A stretch of 18,792 nt of DNA from DATFYM01 sp035315065 (GTDB taxonomy: Bacteria; Acidobacteriota; Terriglobia; UBA7540), in NCBI GenBank assembly GCA_035315065.1, contig DATFYM010000161.1, forward strand, positions 1-18,792, in the 5' to 3' direction. Shown in pieces: positions 1 to 6,636 of the stretch (positions are counted from its first letter, which is position 1; each line of letters starts with the position of its first letter). Made by a program: the position numbers and the translations under genes. The notes under the pieces are model-generated. The model was not told where the DNA came from. It saw only the letters and a list, made by a program, of their open reading frames with translations, and made no database searches.

Positions 1-141
1 CTCCTGAGCCTTAGGCTCAAGAGAAGGATGACACGCCCAAGTCGGTCTGTCAACTAAATAATGCAAAGACCGACCTGCGGAAAATCGACGCTGGGGAGGA
101 GTGGATTGAGACATCTCCAGGTGAAAATGTAGAAACTCCAG
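1..141. other. Non-coding left edge with two inverted repeats
   Basis: No convincing reading frame is visible. There is a 7+1+7 palindrome at 5-19 (TGAGCCT/AGGCTCA) and an 8-bp inverted repeat, GTCGGTCT at 41-48 with AGACCGAC at 67-74, enclosing 18 nt. Either could be a terminator stem or a protein-binding site for a gene left of the window. Nothing here decides which. Confidence 0.4.
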
Positions 142-161
142 GGGGGCGCTTGCGCGCCCCC
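142..161 (-). terminator. GC-rich hairpin downstream of the minus-strand porin
   Basis: A perfect 8-bp stem (GGGGGCGC/GCGCCCCC) with a TTGC loop begins 6 nt past the stop codon of the minus-strand porin. The sequence after it on the minus strand is only moderately T-rich. It is probably a transcription terminator or an mRNA-stabilising stem rather than a textbook intrinsic terminator. Confidence 0.55.
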
Positions 162-167
162 GTTCGG

Positions 168-2045
168 TCAGAAGCTGAACTGCAGCTGGCTTTGGAAGCG
201 GTACTGAGTGGCTGCGCCCGCCTGGACGGGCACGAAGAAGTTGTGTTTAGGATTGTTGCTGCTGATTTCGTTCTGAATGAAGAACAGGTTCTGCCAGACC
301 AAATATCGATTCAGCCCGACATCAACACGGAATTCGTGGGTGCGCATATTCACGCCGGTGGTGGATCCCATATAGTCGTCGGTAACTTCCGAGATCATAG
401 AATTGGCTTCCTTCGCAGCATACCCGTAAAGCAGTCGCACGTCGCCTGCCTTACCGGTTCTGCCGAAGCTCGCCAGACCCTCCCAGGCGTTATTCAGGAA
501 ACCGGTGCCCACGTTGCGCGCGCCGTGAAACTCGATGTAGGCGGGCATCTCATGATTCCCCACCTTCCAGCCGTCGTAGCCAAGGCGGTACTTGAGATGA
601 GCGACCTGGAAGTTGGCGGCGGCGAACATTGCCCCGCCTGCTGTCGTGGTGGCGGTGCCGGTGCCCGGGATGGGAAGGATGCTGCTCGTGCCGAACTGCG
701 CGCCAATCACCACTGGCGCTCCTGCGGCCGTTGCCGCCAGGGCGATCTGGTTCGGATTGCGGTACCATTGCAAATCTCCTCCGAACTGGTGATGCCAGCC
801 CGGCTTGAGGTCCGCATAGATGGCGAAACCCTGATGGAAGAGATCGGCGTCTTCCACCCTCTGGCCCGGCAAATAACCGGCGCTGAGGTAGACACAGCTT
901 GCCGCCGGAGTCGCGGACGCACAACTTTTTGCCGAAGGCAGGGCCGGAACGTTGGGGTTGGTCAGGACATATTGTCCGCCCCGGAGTTCGATCCGCGTGA
1001 CACCCAGGGGATTGGATCCGGTCGGGATCTTGAAGTTTTCCTGGAATCCGTCGAAACGAATATCTTCTTTAAACAGGAAGCGCGAATCATCGGCGAAGAG
1101 TTCAGGCACCCTGCCACCGAGGAGATCGACGTTCGAATTGGGGTGATAACTGGCCCAGGCCTCACCTATGAAGATGGGACCGCGGGTGGCAAAGCCGCCA
1201 AAGTCGGTGTTGTAAGTGAGGGGATTGTTGGCGGCGCCCGATGCCACCTGAAAGTGGAAATTAAACTGGTCGTTCAGGACCTTGTCGACATTGAATCTCA
1301 TGCGGTAGTTGCCGCGCGAGTTCTGCTCCGCTGCGGCAAAGCTGTTGGAGGACCGGTCGAGGCTGTCAAACCGCATGCGGAAATCGCCGCTAAACCTGAA
1401 TCCGGCCAGATTGGCAACGGTGGCGTCCACCGTCTTGCCCAACTGGTCCACTCGCTCGACGTAGGACCGCGTCGACTCCTGAGGAGCGGGATCGGGCACT
1501 CCCGGAACTGGCGGGCTGGCCGAATTTGCGGCCGGAATCACCGGAGCCAAGCTTGCCACAACTGGCGCCGGGCTTACGGCTGGAATCACCGGAGCCAGAC
1601 TTGCCACTTGGCCCAAATTCGGCGTCGTGGGCGTTGGCACTGCTGCTCCTTGCACCGCGCGCTGTAAGAGCTGTTTTTGATCCTCGATAGCCTGGCGCAG
1701 CAAAGCGATCTGCTGCTGCTGAGCCGCCAGCAACTCGTCTTGCCGGTTCAGTCGTTCCTTGAGGGCTGCATCGTCATTCTGCGACTCGTTCCCGGAGGCG
1801 GGCTTTGCGCTCGGTGAGCCGGATTGGCCGGCAGGGCGAGTTGCGAGTGCCGGCTTGGCGGCTGTTCGCAGCGCGGTCTTCTTGGCGCCGGAATGAGCTT
1901 TCTGCGCCGCAGTTCTTAGGTTGTCGGTCGTGGGCTGATCGCTGGCTGCTAGCGCCAAGCTAAAAGGCACGCTGGCGGCCAGAATCACCGCTCCAGCCAC
2001 GGAAATTGATCGAATGCGTAAGGTGGAAGCAAAACCTCTGTTCAT
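168..2045 (-). CDS. Outer-membrane putative porin with N-terminal coiled coil
   Basis: This 625-residue protein begins with a signal peptide (about residues 1-34, cleavage near ALA-AS). A basic Ala/Pro-rich stretch follows, then a coiled coil (about 94-132, Gln/Leu-rich) and a Pro-rich linker (133-190) in which VASLAPVIPA occurs twice. The C-terminal barrel (about 215-625) ends in QFSF, a typical terminal aromatic for outer-membrane barrels. The barrel start (FRFSGDFRMRFD, then a second YRMRFN strand, then a DSRFLFKEDIRFDG segment) resembles the Pfam 'putative porin' (Porin_5-like) family. That assignment is from memory. Substrate is unknown; it would passively admit small solutes. The only cysteines in the mature chain, C375 and C384, are close together, probably in an extracellular loop. 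The start is the first ATG after an in-frame stop. A CCTCCTT (AAGGAGG on this strand) lies 11 nt upstream, a long spacing. It is divergent from the porin at 2730. Confidence 0.88.
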   Translation of the reverse strand: MNRGFASTLRIRSISVAGAVILAASVPFSLALAASDQPTTDNLRTAAQKAHSGAKKTALRTAAKPALATRPAGQSGSPSAKPASGNESQNDDAALKERLNRQDELLAAQQQQIALLRQAIEDQKQLLQRAVQGAAVPTPTTPNLGQVASLAPVIPAVSPAPVVASLAPVIPAANSASPPVPGVPDPAPQESTRSYVERVDQLGKTVDATVANLAGFRFSGDFRMRFDSLDRSSNSFAAAEQNSRGNYRMRFNVDKVLNDQFNFHFQVASGAANNPLTYNTDFGGFATRGPIFIGEAWASYHPNSNVDLLGGRVPELFADDSRFLFKEDIRFDGFQENFKIPTGSNPLGVTRIELRGGQYVLTNPNVPALPSAKSCASATPAASCVYLSAGYLPGQRVEDADLFHQGFAIYADLKPGWHHQFGGDLQWYRNPNQIALAATAAGAPVVIGAQFGTSSILPIPGTGTATTTAGGAMFAAANFQVAHLKYRLGYDGWKVGNHEMPAYIEFHGARNVGTGFLNNAWEGLASFGRTGKAGDVRLLYGYAAKEANSMISEVTDDYMGSTTGVNMRTHEFRVDVGLNRYLVWQNLFFIQNEISSNNPKHNFFVPVQAGAATQYRFQSQLQFSF

Positions 2046-2729
2046 AAATCGTCATCCCTCCTTCGAGATTTTTTGGACCTAAGGGTCCTCAACTCCGCCG
2101 AATGCACTTTGAGTTAGTCCATCAGTCCAATTTCACAACTATAGTCTATCGACTTTATAGAGTATTGGGAAGTCCTGACGAAGTCAATAAAAAAATAGAA
2201 ACTCGGAAGAATGCTGACAACCAAGCAGGGGATTCGGCGGTCCGGATCAACCCGGGTCCGACTTCAGGCGGGGCCTGCTTTGAGGACGACGTTATCGGCC
2301 ACCACGACCTCCTCACCTGTTATCGGCTCAGTCTGGCAAGACCTTTAGGGTATTTTGTCTTCCGACGCCGCGGGTTACCGACTTCAACGGACCCGCCGGG
2401 GCCTCGGGACCAGAACGCACCAACGTCGCCGTCGACAGCAACGCCTGGAAGCCAACGCAGGAAAAGGTTGCAGCAGATGGCCGTCTTCTTACCCTCGGTT
2501 GCGCTCGCCGTAACACAATCTTAACACCGCTGTCATGTGCCGTTAGCAGTGGGCTGTCAGTCTGATTATTAGCCGCCAGCGGAAGCTGCGACGGGGCCAG
2601 TCGTGGCGTAGCTTGCTTACGCCTTACGTTGATCACTCCGCGATCCATCAGGAGCACAGAAGGGGCCGGTTCCGGTCCACGGCATAGTCGGCCGGACTGG
2701 CAAAAACTCAGAGACACGAGGTGAAACTA
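2046..2729. other. Divergent intergenic region between the two porins
   Basis: This 684-bp gap should carry the promoters of both porins. The left part (about 2120-2220) is markedly AT-rich and contains CCAAT/ATTGG arms (2127-2131, 2164-2168) around an imperfect dyad. A short hairpin, GGACC-TAAG-GGTCC (2075-2088), sits in the presumed leader of the minus-strand porin. The right part (2230-2729) is GC-rich. A 140-codon open frame at 2102-2524 has no ribosome site, no hydrophobic or domain pattern and odd composition, so I treat it as chance. I could not pick a convincing plus-strand promoter. Confidence 0.5.
2159..2187 (-). promoter_or_regulatory. Candidate sigma-70-type promoter for the minus-strand porin
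   Basis: On the minus strand TTGACT (2187-2182) is separated by 17 nt from TACTCT (2164-2159). The -35 is good (5/6) and the -10 weak (3/6). It lies in the only AT-rich part of the intergenic region and would give a leader of about 105 nt. Confidence 0.3.
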
Positions 2730-4499
2730 ATGCAAAAACTCAAACTGACATCATGGTCGCTGGTTGCCGTCATGCTTCTGGCAGCCGGCCTTGCCTTCAA
2801 TACTAAGGCCGGGGCACAGGCGTCGGAGCCGCAATCGGTGAGTCCGACCGCCACCTCAGCGCCCAGCCCCAAAATTGACGAGGTCAAGGCACTCAAGGAT
2901 CAGCTTGCCCTCCAACAGAAGCAGATTGACCAGCTTCAGAACGCCCTTGAGGAGCAAAAGCAACTCCTCCAGACGATCCAAATGAAACAGTCGGGGGCGA
3001 CAGTCCAGGCCGCCTCCGTAAGCAGACCGAACGCCGCCAGCGACCAGAGCTCGCAGAGCCCGAATCTGGGTCAGGTGGCAAGTCTCACTCCGGTGATCCC
3101 AGCGGCAGTACCCGTGACTGCGCCGGCGCCGAGTCCCAATCCGCTGCACCCGCCGGCGGAAGAAGCGTCACCGCTTCAGTTTCACATCGGCGACGCCTAT
3201 GTGACACCGGTTGGGTTCATGGATTTTACGAGTGTGTGGCGCAGCCATGATGGCGGAAGCGGTATCGGCACCAACTTCGGGAGCATACCGTACGGCGCCG
3301 TCTTTCAGAATAACCTCAGCGAGTTCCGCTTGAGCATGCAGAACTCTCGCGTGGGCTTCCGCGTGGATGCGTTGGTGAAAGGCGCGCACGTGATCGGCTA
3401 CATGGAGTCAGACTTTCTTGGAAACAACGGAGGGAACGTAGCCGTGAGCAGCAATAGCAACACCCTGCGCTCGCGCTTATACTGGGTTGACGTCCAGAAG
3501 TCCAACTGGGAAGTACTGGGTGGCCAAACCTGGAGCTTGATCACTCCGGGTCGCAGCGGTATTTCGCCTTTGCCCAGCAACCTCTTTTACTCGCAGGATA
3601 TCGATGTGAATTATCAAGCGGGCTTGGTTTGGGGGCGGATCCCGGAACTGCGAGTTGTTTACCACCCCTCGAACAAAGCTGCCTTCGCCATTGCTCTCGA
3701 CAGTCCGGAGCAGTACGTCGGCGGCTCGGGGGGCGGCGGGACCGTTGTTTTTCCCTCCGCACTCTCCAGCGCTTATTCGAGTGAGCTGAATACCGGGGGT
3801 ACGACCCTGGCCGTCCCGAATGTTGCTCCTGACGTGATTGCCAAATTGGCGGTCGATCCTTCCAGTAGGTTTCACTTCGAGGTGGGTGGACTCGAGCGCA
3901 ACTTCAAGGTCTGGAATCCGACCACCACGACCGACTTCTCAGCGGCGGGTGGGGGTGGCTTCTTGAATTTGAATGTTGAACTGGCCAAGGGTTTCCGCCT
4001 CCTCACAAACAATTTCGTCAGCGACGGCGGCGGCCGATACATCTTCGGCGAAGCCCCGGACTTGATCGCTAAGGCCGACGGTAGCATCTCCCTTATCCAC
4101 GCCGATTCTACGGTCTCGGGGTTCGAGTTCACGCAGAAGAACTCGCTGATCTATGCCTATTACGGCGGCATTTACATTGGGCGGAACGTTGCGATAGTCT
4201 CCACCAGCACCACCTCAGGCACACCGCCCGTGACGACCACCAAGCTAACGCCCGTTGGTTACGGATTCGCCGGCTCTGCCAGCGGACAGAACCGCGCTAT
4301 CCAGGAGGCCACTTTCGGCTTCAACCAGACTCTCTGGAAGGATGCGAAGTACGGCGCACTGAACTTCATGGGCCAGTATTCCTATCTCACTCGCAATCCC
4401 TGGTCCGTCGCCACCGGTCAACCGCTTAACGCCAGTATAAACATGGTGTTCTTCAACTTGCGGTACACTTTGCCAGGCTCTGCTCCAACCCTGAAGTAG
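2730..4499 (+). CDS. DcaP-like outer-membrane porin
   Basis: This 589-residue protein has a signal peptide (about 1-31), a coiled coil (about 49-86, repeated QL/QKQ heptads), a Pro/Ala linker containing SPNLGQVASLTPVIPA (about 109-125), and a long barrel from about residue 150. The barrel start (VGFMDFTSVW) and the phrase VLGGQTWSLITP followed by a 'QDIDVNYQAGLVWGR' strand resemble DcaP-type trimeric porins. In Acinetobacter these carry an N-terminal coiled coil and take up dicarboxylic and aromatic acids (family knowledge). Substrate here is unknown. Gly/Ser-rich runs suggest flexible outer loops. There are no cysteines. I prefer ATG 2730 over the in-frame GTG at 2721, because GAGG at 2718-2721 sits 8 nt before the ATG while the GTG has no good site. 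The N-terminal plan matches the divergent porin upstream, so the two may be co-regulated. Confidence 0.88.
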   Translation: MQKLKLTSWSLVAVMLLAAGLAFNTKAGAQASEPQSVSPTATSAPSPKIDEVKALKDQLALQQKQIDQLQNALEEQKQLLQTIQMKQSGATVQAASVSRPNAASDQSSQSPNLGQVASLTPVIPAAVPVTAPAPSPNPLHPPAEEASPLQFHIGDAYVTPVGFMDFTSVWRSHDGGSGIGTNFGSIPYGAVFQNNLSEFRLSMQNSRVGFRVDALVKGAHVIGYMESDFLGNNGGNVAVSSNSNTLRSRLYWVDVQKSNWEVLGGQTWSLITPGRSGISPLPSNLFYSQDIDVNYQAGLVWGRIPELRVVYHPSNKAAFAIALDSPEQYVGGSGGGGTVVFPSALSSAYSSELNTGGTTLAVPNVAPDVIAKLAVDPSSRFHFEVGGLERNFKVWNPTTTTDFSAAGGGGFLNLNVELAKGFRLLTNNFVSDGGGRYIFGEAPDLIAKADGSISLIHADSTVSGFEFTQKNSLIYAYYGGIYIGRNVAIVSTSTTSGTPPVTTTKLTPVGYGFAGSASGQNRAIQEATFGFNQTLWKDAKYGALNFMGQYSYLTRNPWSVATGQPLNASINMVFFNLRYTLPGSAPTLK

Positions 4500-4540
4500 G
4501 CCGGTTGTGGGAAGCCAGGCACCAAACTCGTGCCAAGCGG

Positions 4541-4572
4541 AGGGCCGCACGTCGTAAATGATGCGCGGCCTT
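4541..4572 (+). terminator. Possible terminator after the DcaP-like porin
   Basis: GGCCGC (4543-4548) pairs with GCGGCC (4565-4570), extended by one G-U and one A-T pair, with a 16-nt loop. Position 42 nt past the stop fits a terminator, but there is no real T tract. Confidence 0.25.
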
Positions 4573-4642
4573 CTCGCCCAACTTGATTCCGTGGCTTGCG
4601 CTTCAGGCATCCATAAGGTATGATCAGGCTTCTAAGGAACCG

Positions 4643-5020
4643 ATGGACCGTTCTTCGCTGGACCCCGAAATGAGTGATGTGAGTCGAGAGCCAGGGAAGG
4701 CAAAGGCCGCGCGGCGCGCTGCTCCGCGGGTGGCCGTCCTTCTGCTGCTTGCCGGCCTCGTCTCAGTGGCCACGCTCGCCAAGCACAGCTTTGCGCTCCC
4801 TCAGTCGAGCCCGTCACACTGGGTATCTCAAACCTGCAAGATGAGTGAGAGCCGGTGCGCAGGTTCGTCGCGCGTCACGGTTCTCCAGGTGGTTGCTACG
4901 ATCCTCATTTGCAATCAGCCGAGCCCGACGGTGACCGCCTCTTTTGAGCGCGATCAGCCGCCGGCCCCCATTCCCGGTTTCTTCCGTCACACCGCGCTTC
5001 GAGGTCCTCCTTCCGTCTAG
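4643..5020 (+). CDS. Small hypothetical protein with one membrane/signal segment
   Basis: I do not recognise this 125-residue protein. It has a basic N-terminal region (residues about 15-28), a hydrophobic stretch (VAVLLLLAGLVSVATLA), then a segment with cysteines (TCKMSESRC) and a second weaker hydrophobic stretch (VTVLQVVATILIC). It ends in a Pro-rich tail, HTALRGPPSV. The layout fits a signal-anchored or secreted protein. Small proteins ending in an RxPP-type tail occur near metal- or drug-efflux genes in other bacteria, but that link is only a recollection. I chose the ATG at 4643 because AAGGA (4634-4638) lies 4 nt upstream; the frame is open from 4583. It lies 143 bp after the DcaP-like porin and 149 bp before the next gene. 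Confidence 0.5.
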   Translation: MDRSSLDPEMSDVSREPGKAKAARRAAPRVAVLLLLAGLVSVATLAKHSFALPQSSPSHWVSQTCKMSESRCAGSSRVTVLQVVATILICNQPSPTVTASFERDQPPAPIPGFFRHTALRGPPSV

Positions 5021-5169
5021 CTTTTCCCGTCCACAGTTCTTTGTTACCCAGGCGAGGCACAGGTGCCGAAGCCCTTAGCCAACCTTTGAACTGCGTGAAA
5101 GGCCCGACCAATCGGTGCCGCGTGGCGGGGATGGCGCGCAACTAATTTCAGAAACCAGAAGGAGGTCAC

Positions 5170-5664
5170 GTGAAGCCCGCAATTCTGTTACCGTTCGTCC
5201 TCACGATGGCGATCGCTGCCCCGGTGCCCGTCGACGCCAGGATCAAAATCGCTACGGTCCCCGCGGAGTACAGACCGCATACCGGAGCCGAACGTATCCT
5301 GCCCGTCTCCATGGGGGATTTCTATTTCGAGGTCAACAAGGAGACGGGGCGGGCTCGGGTCGTGGTGGAATACACGATTCCCCATCAGGTGGACTATCGT
5401 TCCCAAGGAGATCTTGGCATACCGCCAACTTTGGCTCAGCTTCCAGGCTTGACCTATGATCCCGCCGCCAGCTCTGTCGTTTACGACGAGGGCGGAAAGA
5501 GGACAGTCTGCGCCCTGGTTCAAAAGACGAAAGGGCGCCAGACCTTGAGGGCAAAAAGTACCGGATCCTGCGTGGTTACGGCCAGCGTGGGTGAGCATAC
5601 TCAAGATGATGGATTTAGCCTGCACCATTCTCGCGCTCTCGATGTTTATTTCGAAGTGCGTTGA
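5170..5664 (+). CDS. Secreted hypothetical protein
   Basis: This is a 164-residue protein with a clear signal peptide (MKPAILLPFVLTMAIAAPVPVDA, about 1-23) and a mature part rich in predicted beta strands (DFYFEVNKETGRARVVVEYTI; ALDVYFEVR at the end). Two cysteines (in TVCALV and GSCVVT) could form a disulfide. No family is recognised and no catalytic motif is visible. The start is a GTG preceded by a full-consensus AAGGAGGT (5159-5166). This is the strongest ribosome site in the window and argues that the gene is real and well translated despite the non-ATG start. A periplasmic or extracellular small beta protein is the most I can say. Confidence 0.72.
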   Translation: MKPAILLPFVLTMAIAAPVPVDARIKIATVPAEYRPHTGAERILPVSMGDFYFEVNKETGRARVVVEYTIPHQVDYRSQGDLGIPPTLAQLPGLTYDPAASSVVYDEGGKRTVCALVQKTKGRQTLRAKSTGSCVVTASVGEHTQDDGFSLHHSRALDVYFEVR

Positions 5665-5730
5665 GCAAGCGTTGTCGCAATGCTTCGCCGAGCGTGGATT
5701 CCGGACCTGATGTAGATAGACAGGATAAAA

Positions 5731-5806
5731 CAGCCCTCAGCTCTCAGCCATCAGCTATCAGAAAGACAACCGGGCTTTCTTGCTGAAAGCTGAGAGCTGA
5801 AGGCTG
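5731..5806. repeat. Long hairpin of degenerate AGCTGA repeats
   Basis: The left arm 5731-5765 (reads CAGCCCTCAGCTCTCAGCC and on) pairs with the right arm 5775-5806 around a 9-nt loop, nearly perfectly over about 30 bp. Both arms are built from a 7-8 nt unit, AGCTGA plus one or two bases. A solo copy of the right arm with the following TCGA-containing flank recurs at 17277-17317. The hairpin lies between the secreted protein and the RraA-like gene and could act as a terminator. Its repeat structure suggests a dispersed palindromic element. Confidence 0.75.
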
Positions 5807-5852
5807 ATAGCTTTCTTCGAGTACTGGACTTTCTGGGGGCCATGGCATACCG

Positions 5853-6566
5853 ATGGACTCGTCGCTGACTCCAGGGGAACTGGCGCTTCTCCGCCATCTC
5901 AACACTTGTCAAGTTGCAGACGCCATTGAAACGTTCGACGTACGGTTGCGCAACGAGGGATTCGTGGGCACGAGCGTCCGCTGCATGTTCCCCAAACTCC
6001 CTTCGGCGGTCGGCTACGCGGTCACCGCCCGCATCCGAACGTCCGAGCCGCCGATGAGGGGGAGCAGCTATCCCGACCGTACAGACTGGTGGAATTATTT
6101 GCTTACCATTCCTGCCCCGCGCGTGGTGGTGCTGGAGGACCTGGACCGGCGTCCCGGGCTGGGGTCTTGCGCCGGAGAGGTCCACGCCCACATCTTCAAG
6201 GCGCTCGGATGCGTGGCCTTGGTCACCAACGGCGCGGTGCGCGACTTGGAGGAAGTCGAGCAGCTAGGCTTTTCCTTTTTTGCGGCGAACGTTGCCGTGT
6301 CCCGAATCTACTTTCACACGATCGAATTCGGTATACCGGTCGAGATCGGCAACTTGAAGGTTCGGCCGGGCGATCTTCTGCACGGCGATCGTCACGGGGT
6401 GATCAGCATCCCGGCTTCCATAGCCGGCCAGATTCCGGCGGCCGCCGCAAGAGTGGCGGCGCTCGAACGCCGGGTGATCGACGTGGCCGATTCGGCCAAA
6501 CCGACGCTCGAAGAGCTGCGCGAGGCCGTGCGGCAGTCCGTCGGAGAGGCCCGGTTTCGCCCCTGA
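5853..6566 (+). CDS. RraA-like / HMG aldolase family protein
   Basis: This 237-residue protein belongs to the RraA fold family. That family includes 4-hydroxy-4-methyl-2-oxoglutarate aldolases and the RNase E inhibitor RraA, and is often mis-annotated as demethylmenaquinone methyltransferase. Visible family marks are the N-terminal CQVADAIE (19-26), a G-x-x-x-G-E segment at 104-109 (GSCAGE), TNGAVRD at 125-131, and GDLLHGDRHGVISIP near 173-187. In characterised aldolases the Arg-Asp pair of the VRD motif binds substrate and the divalent metal; here R130 and D131 are intact, so aldolase or decarboxylase chemistry is plausible. The protein is cytosolic with no signal peptide. The start has only a weak G-rich upstream site; an ATG at 5842 is out of frame. 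Length is slightly above RraA (about 160) and near the longer aldolase-like subgroup. It lies 70 bp before the efflux operon; a functional link is not evident. Confidence 0.85.
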   Translation: MDSSLTPGELALLRHLNTCQVADAIETFDVRLRNEGFVGTSVRCMFPKLPSAVGYAVTARIRTSEPPMRGSSYPDRTDWWNYLLTIPAPRVVVLEDLDRRPGLGSCAGEVHAHIFKALGCVALVTNGAVRDLEEVEQLGFSFFAANVAVSRIYFHTIEFGIPVEIGNLKVRPGDLLHGDRHGVISIPASIAGQIPAAAARVAALERRVIDVADSAKPTLEELREAVRQSVGEARFRP

Positions 6567-6636
6567 TCTCGGGGCCGGGGGGCGCAACCTCAGCGATGCG
6601 GCGACCCAAGTTTGATCCCTGAATGGAGCACTCACG

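Noticed and set aside
150..1667. 505-codon open frame on the plus strand, antisense to the minus-strand porin
   Set aside because: No signal peptide, domain or ribosome site; its composition is what GC-rich coding DNA gives on the opposite strand, and the porin is clearly real.
2102..2524. 140-codon frame in the divergent porin intergenic region
   Set aside because: No ribosome site or domain, crosses the AT-rich promoter-like zone, and its composition is unlike a folded protein.
5853..6566. Demethylmenaquinone methyltransferase annotation
   Set aside because: The motifs are of the RraA/aldolase fold; no S-adenosylmethionine-binding glycine motif is visible.
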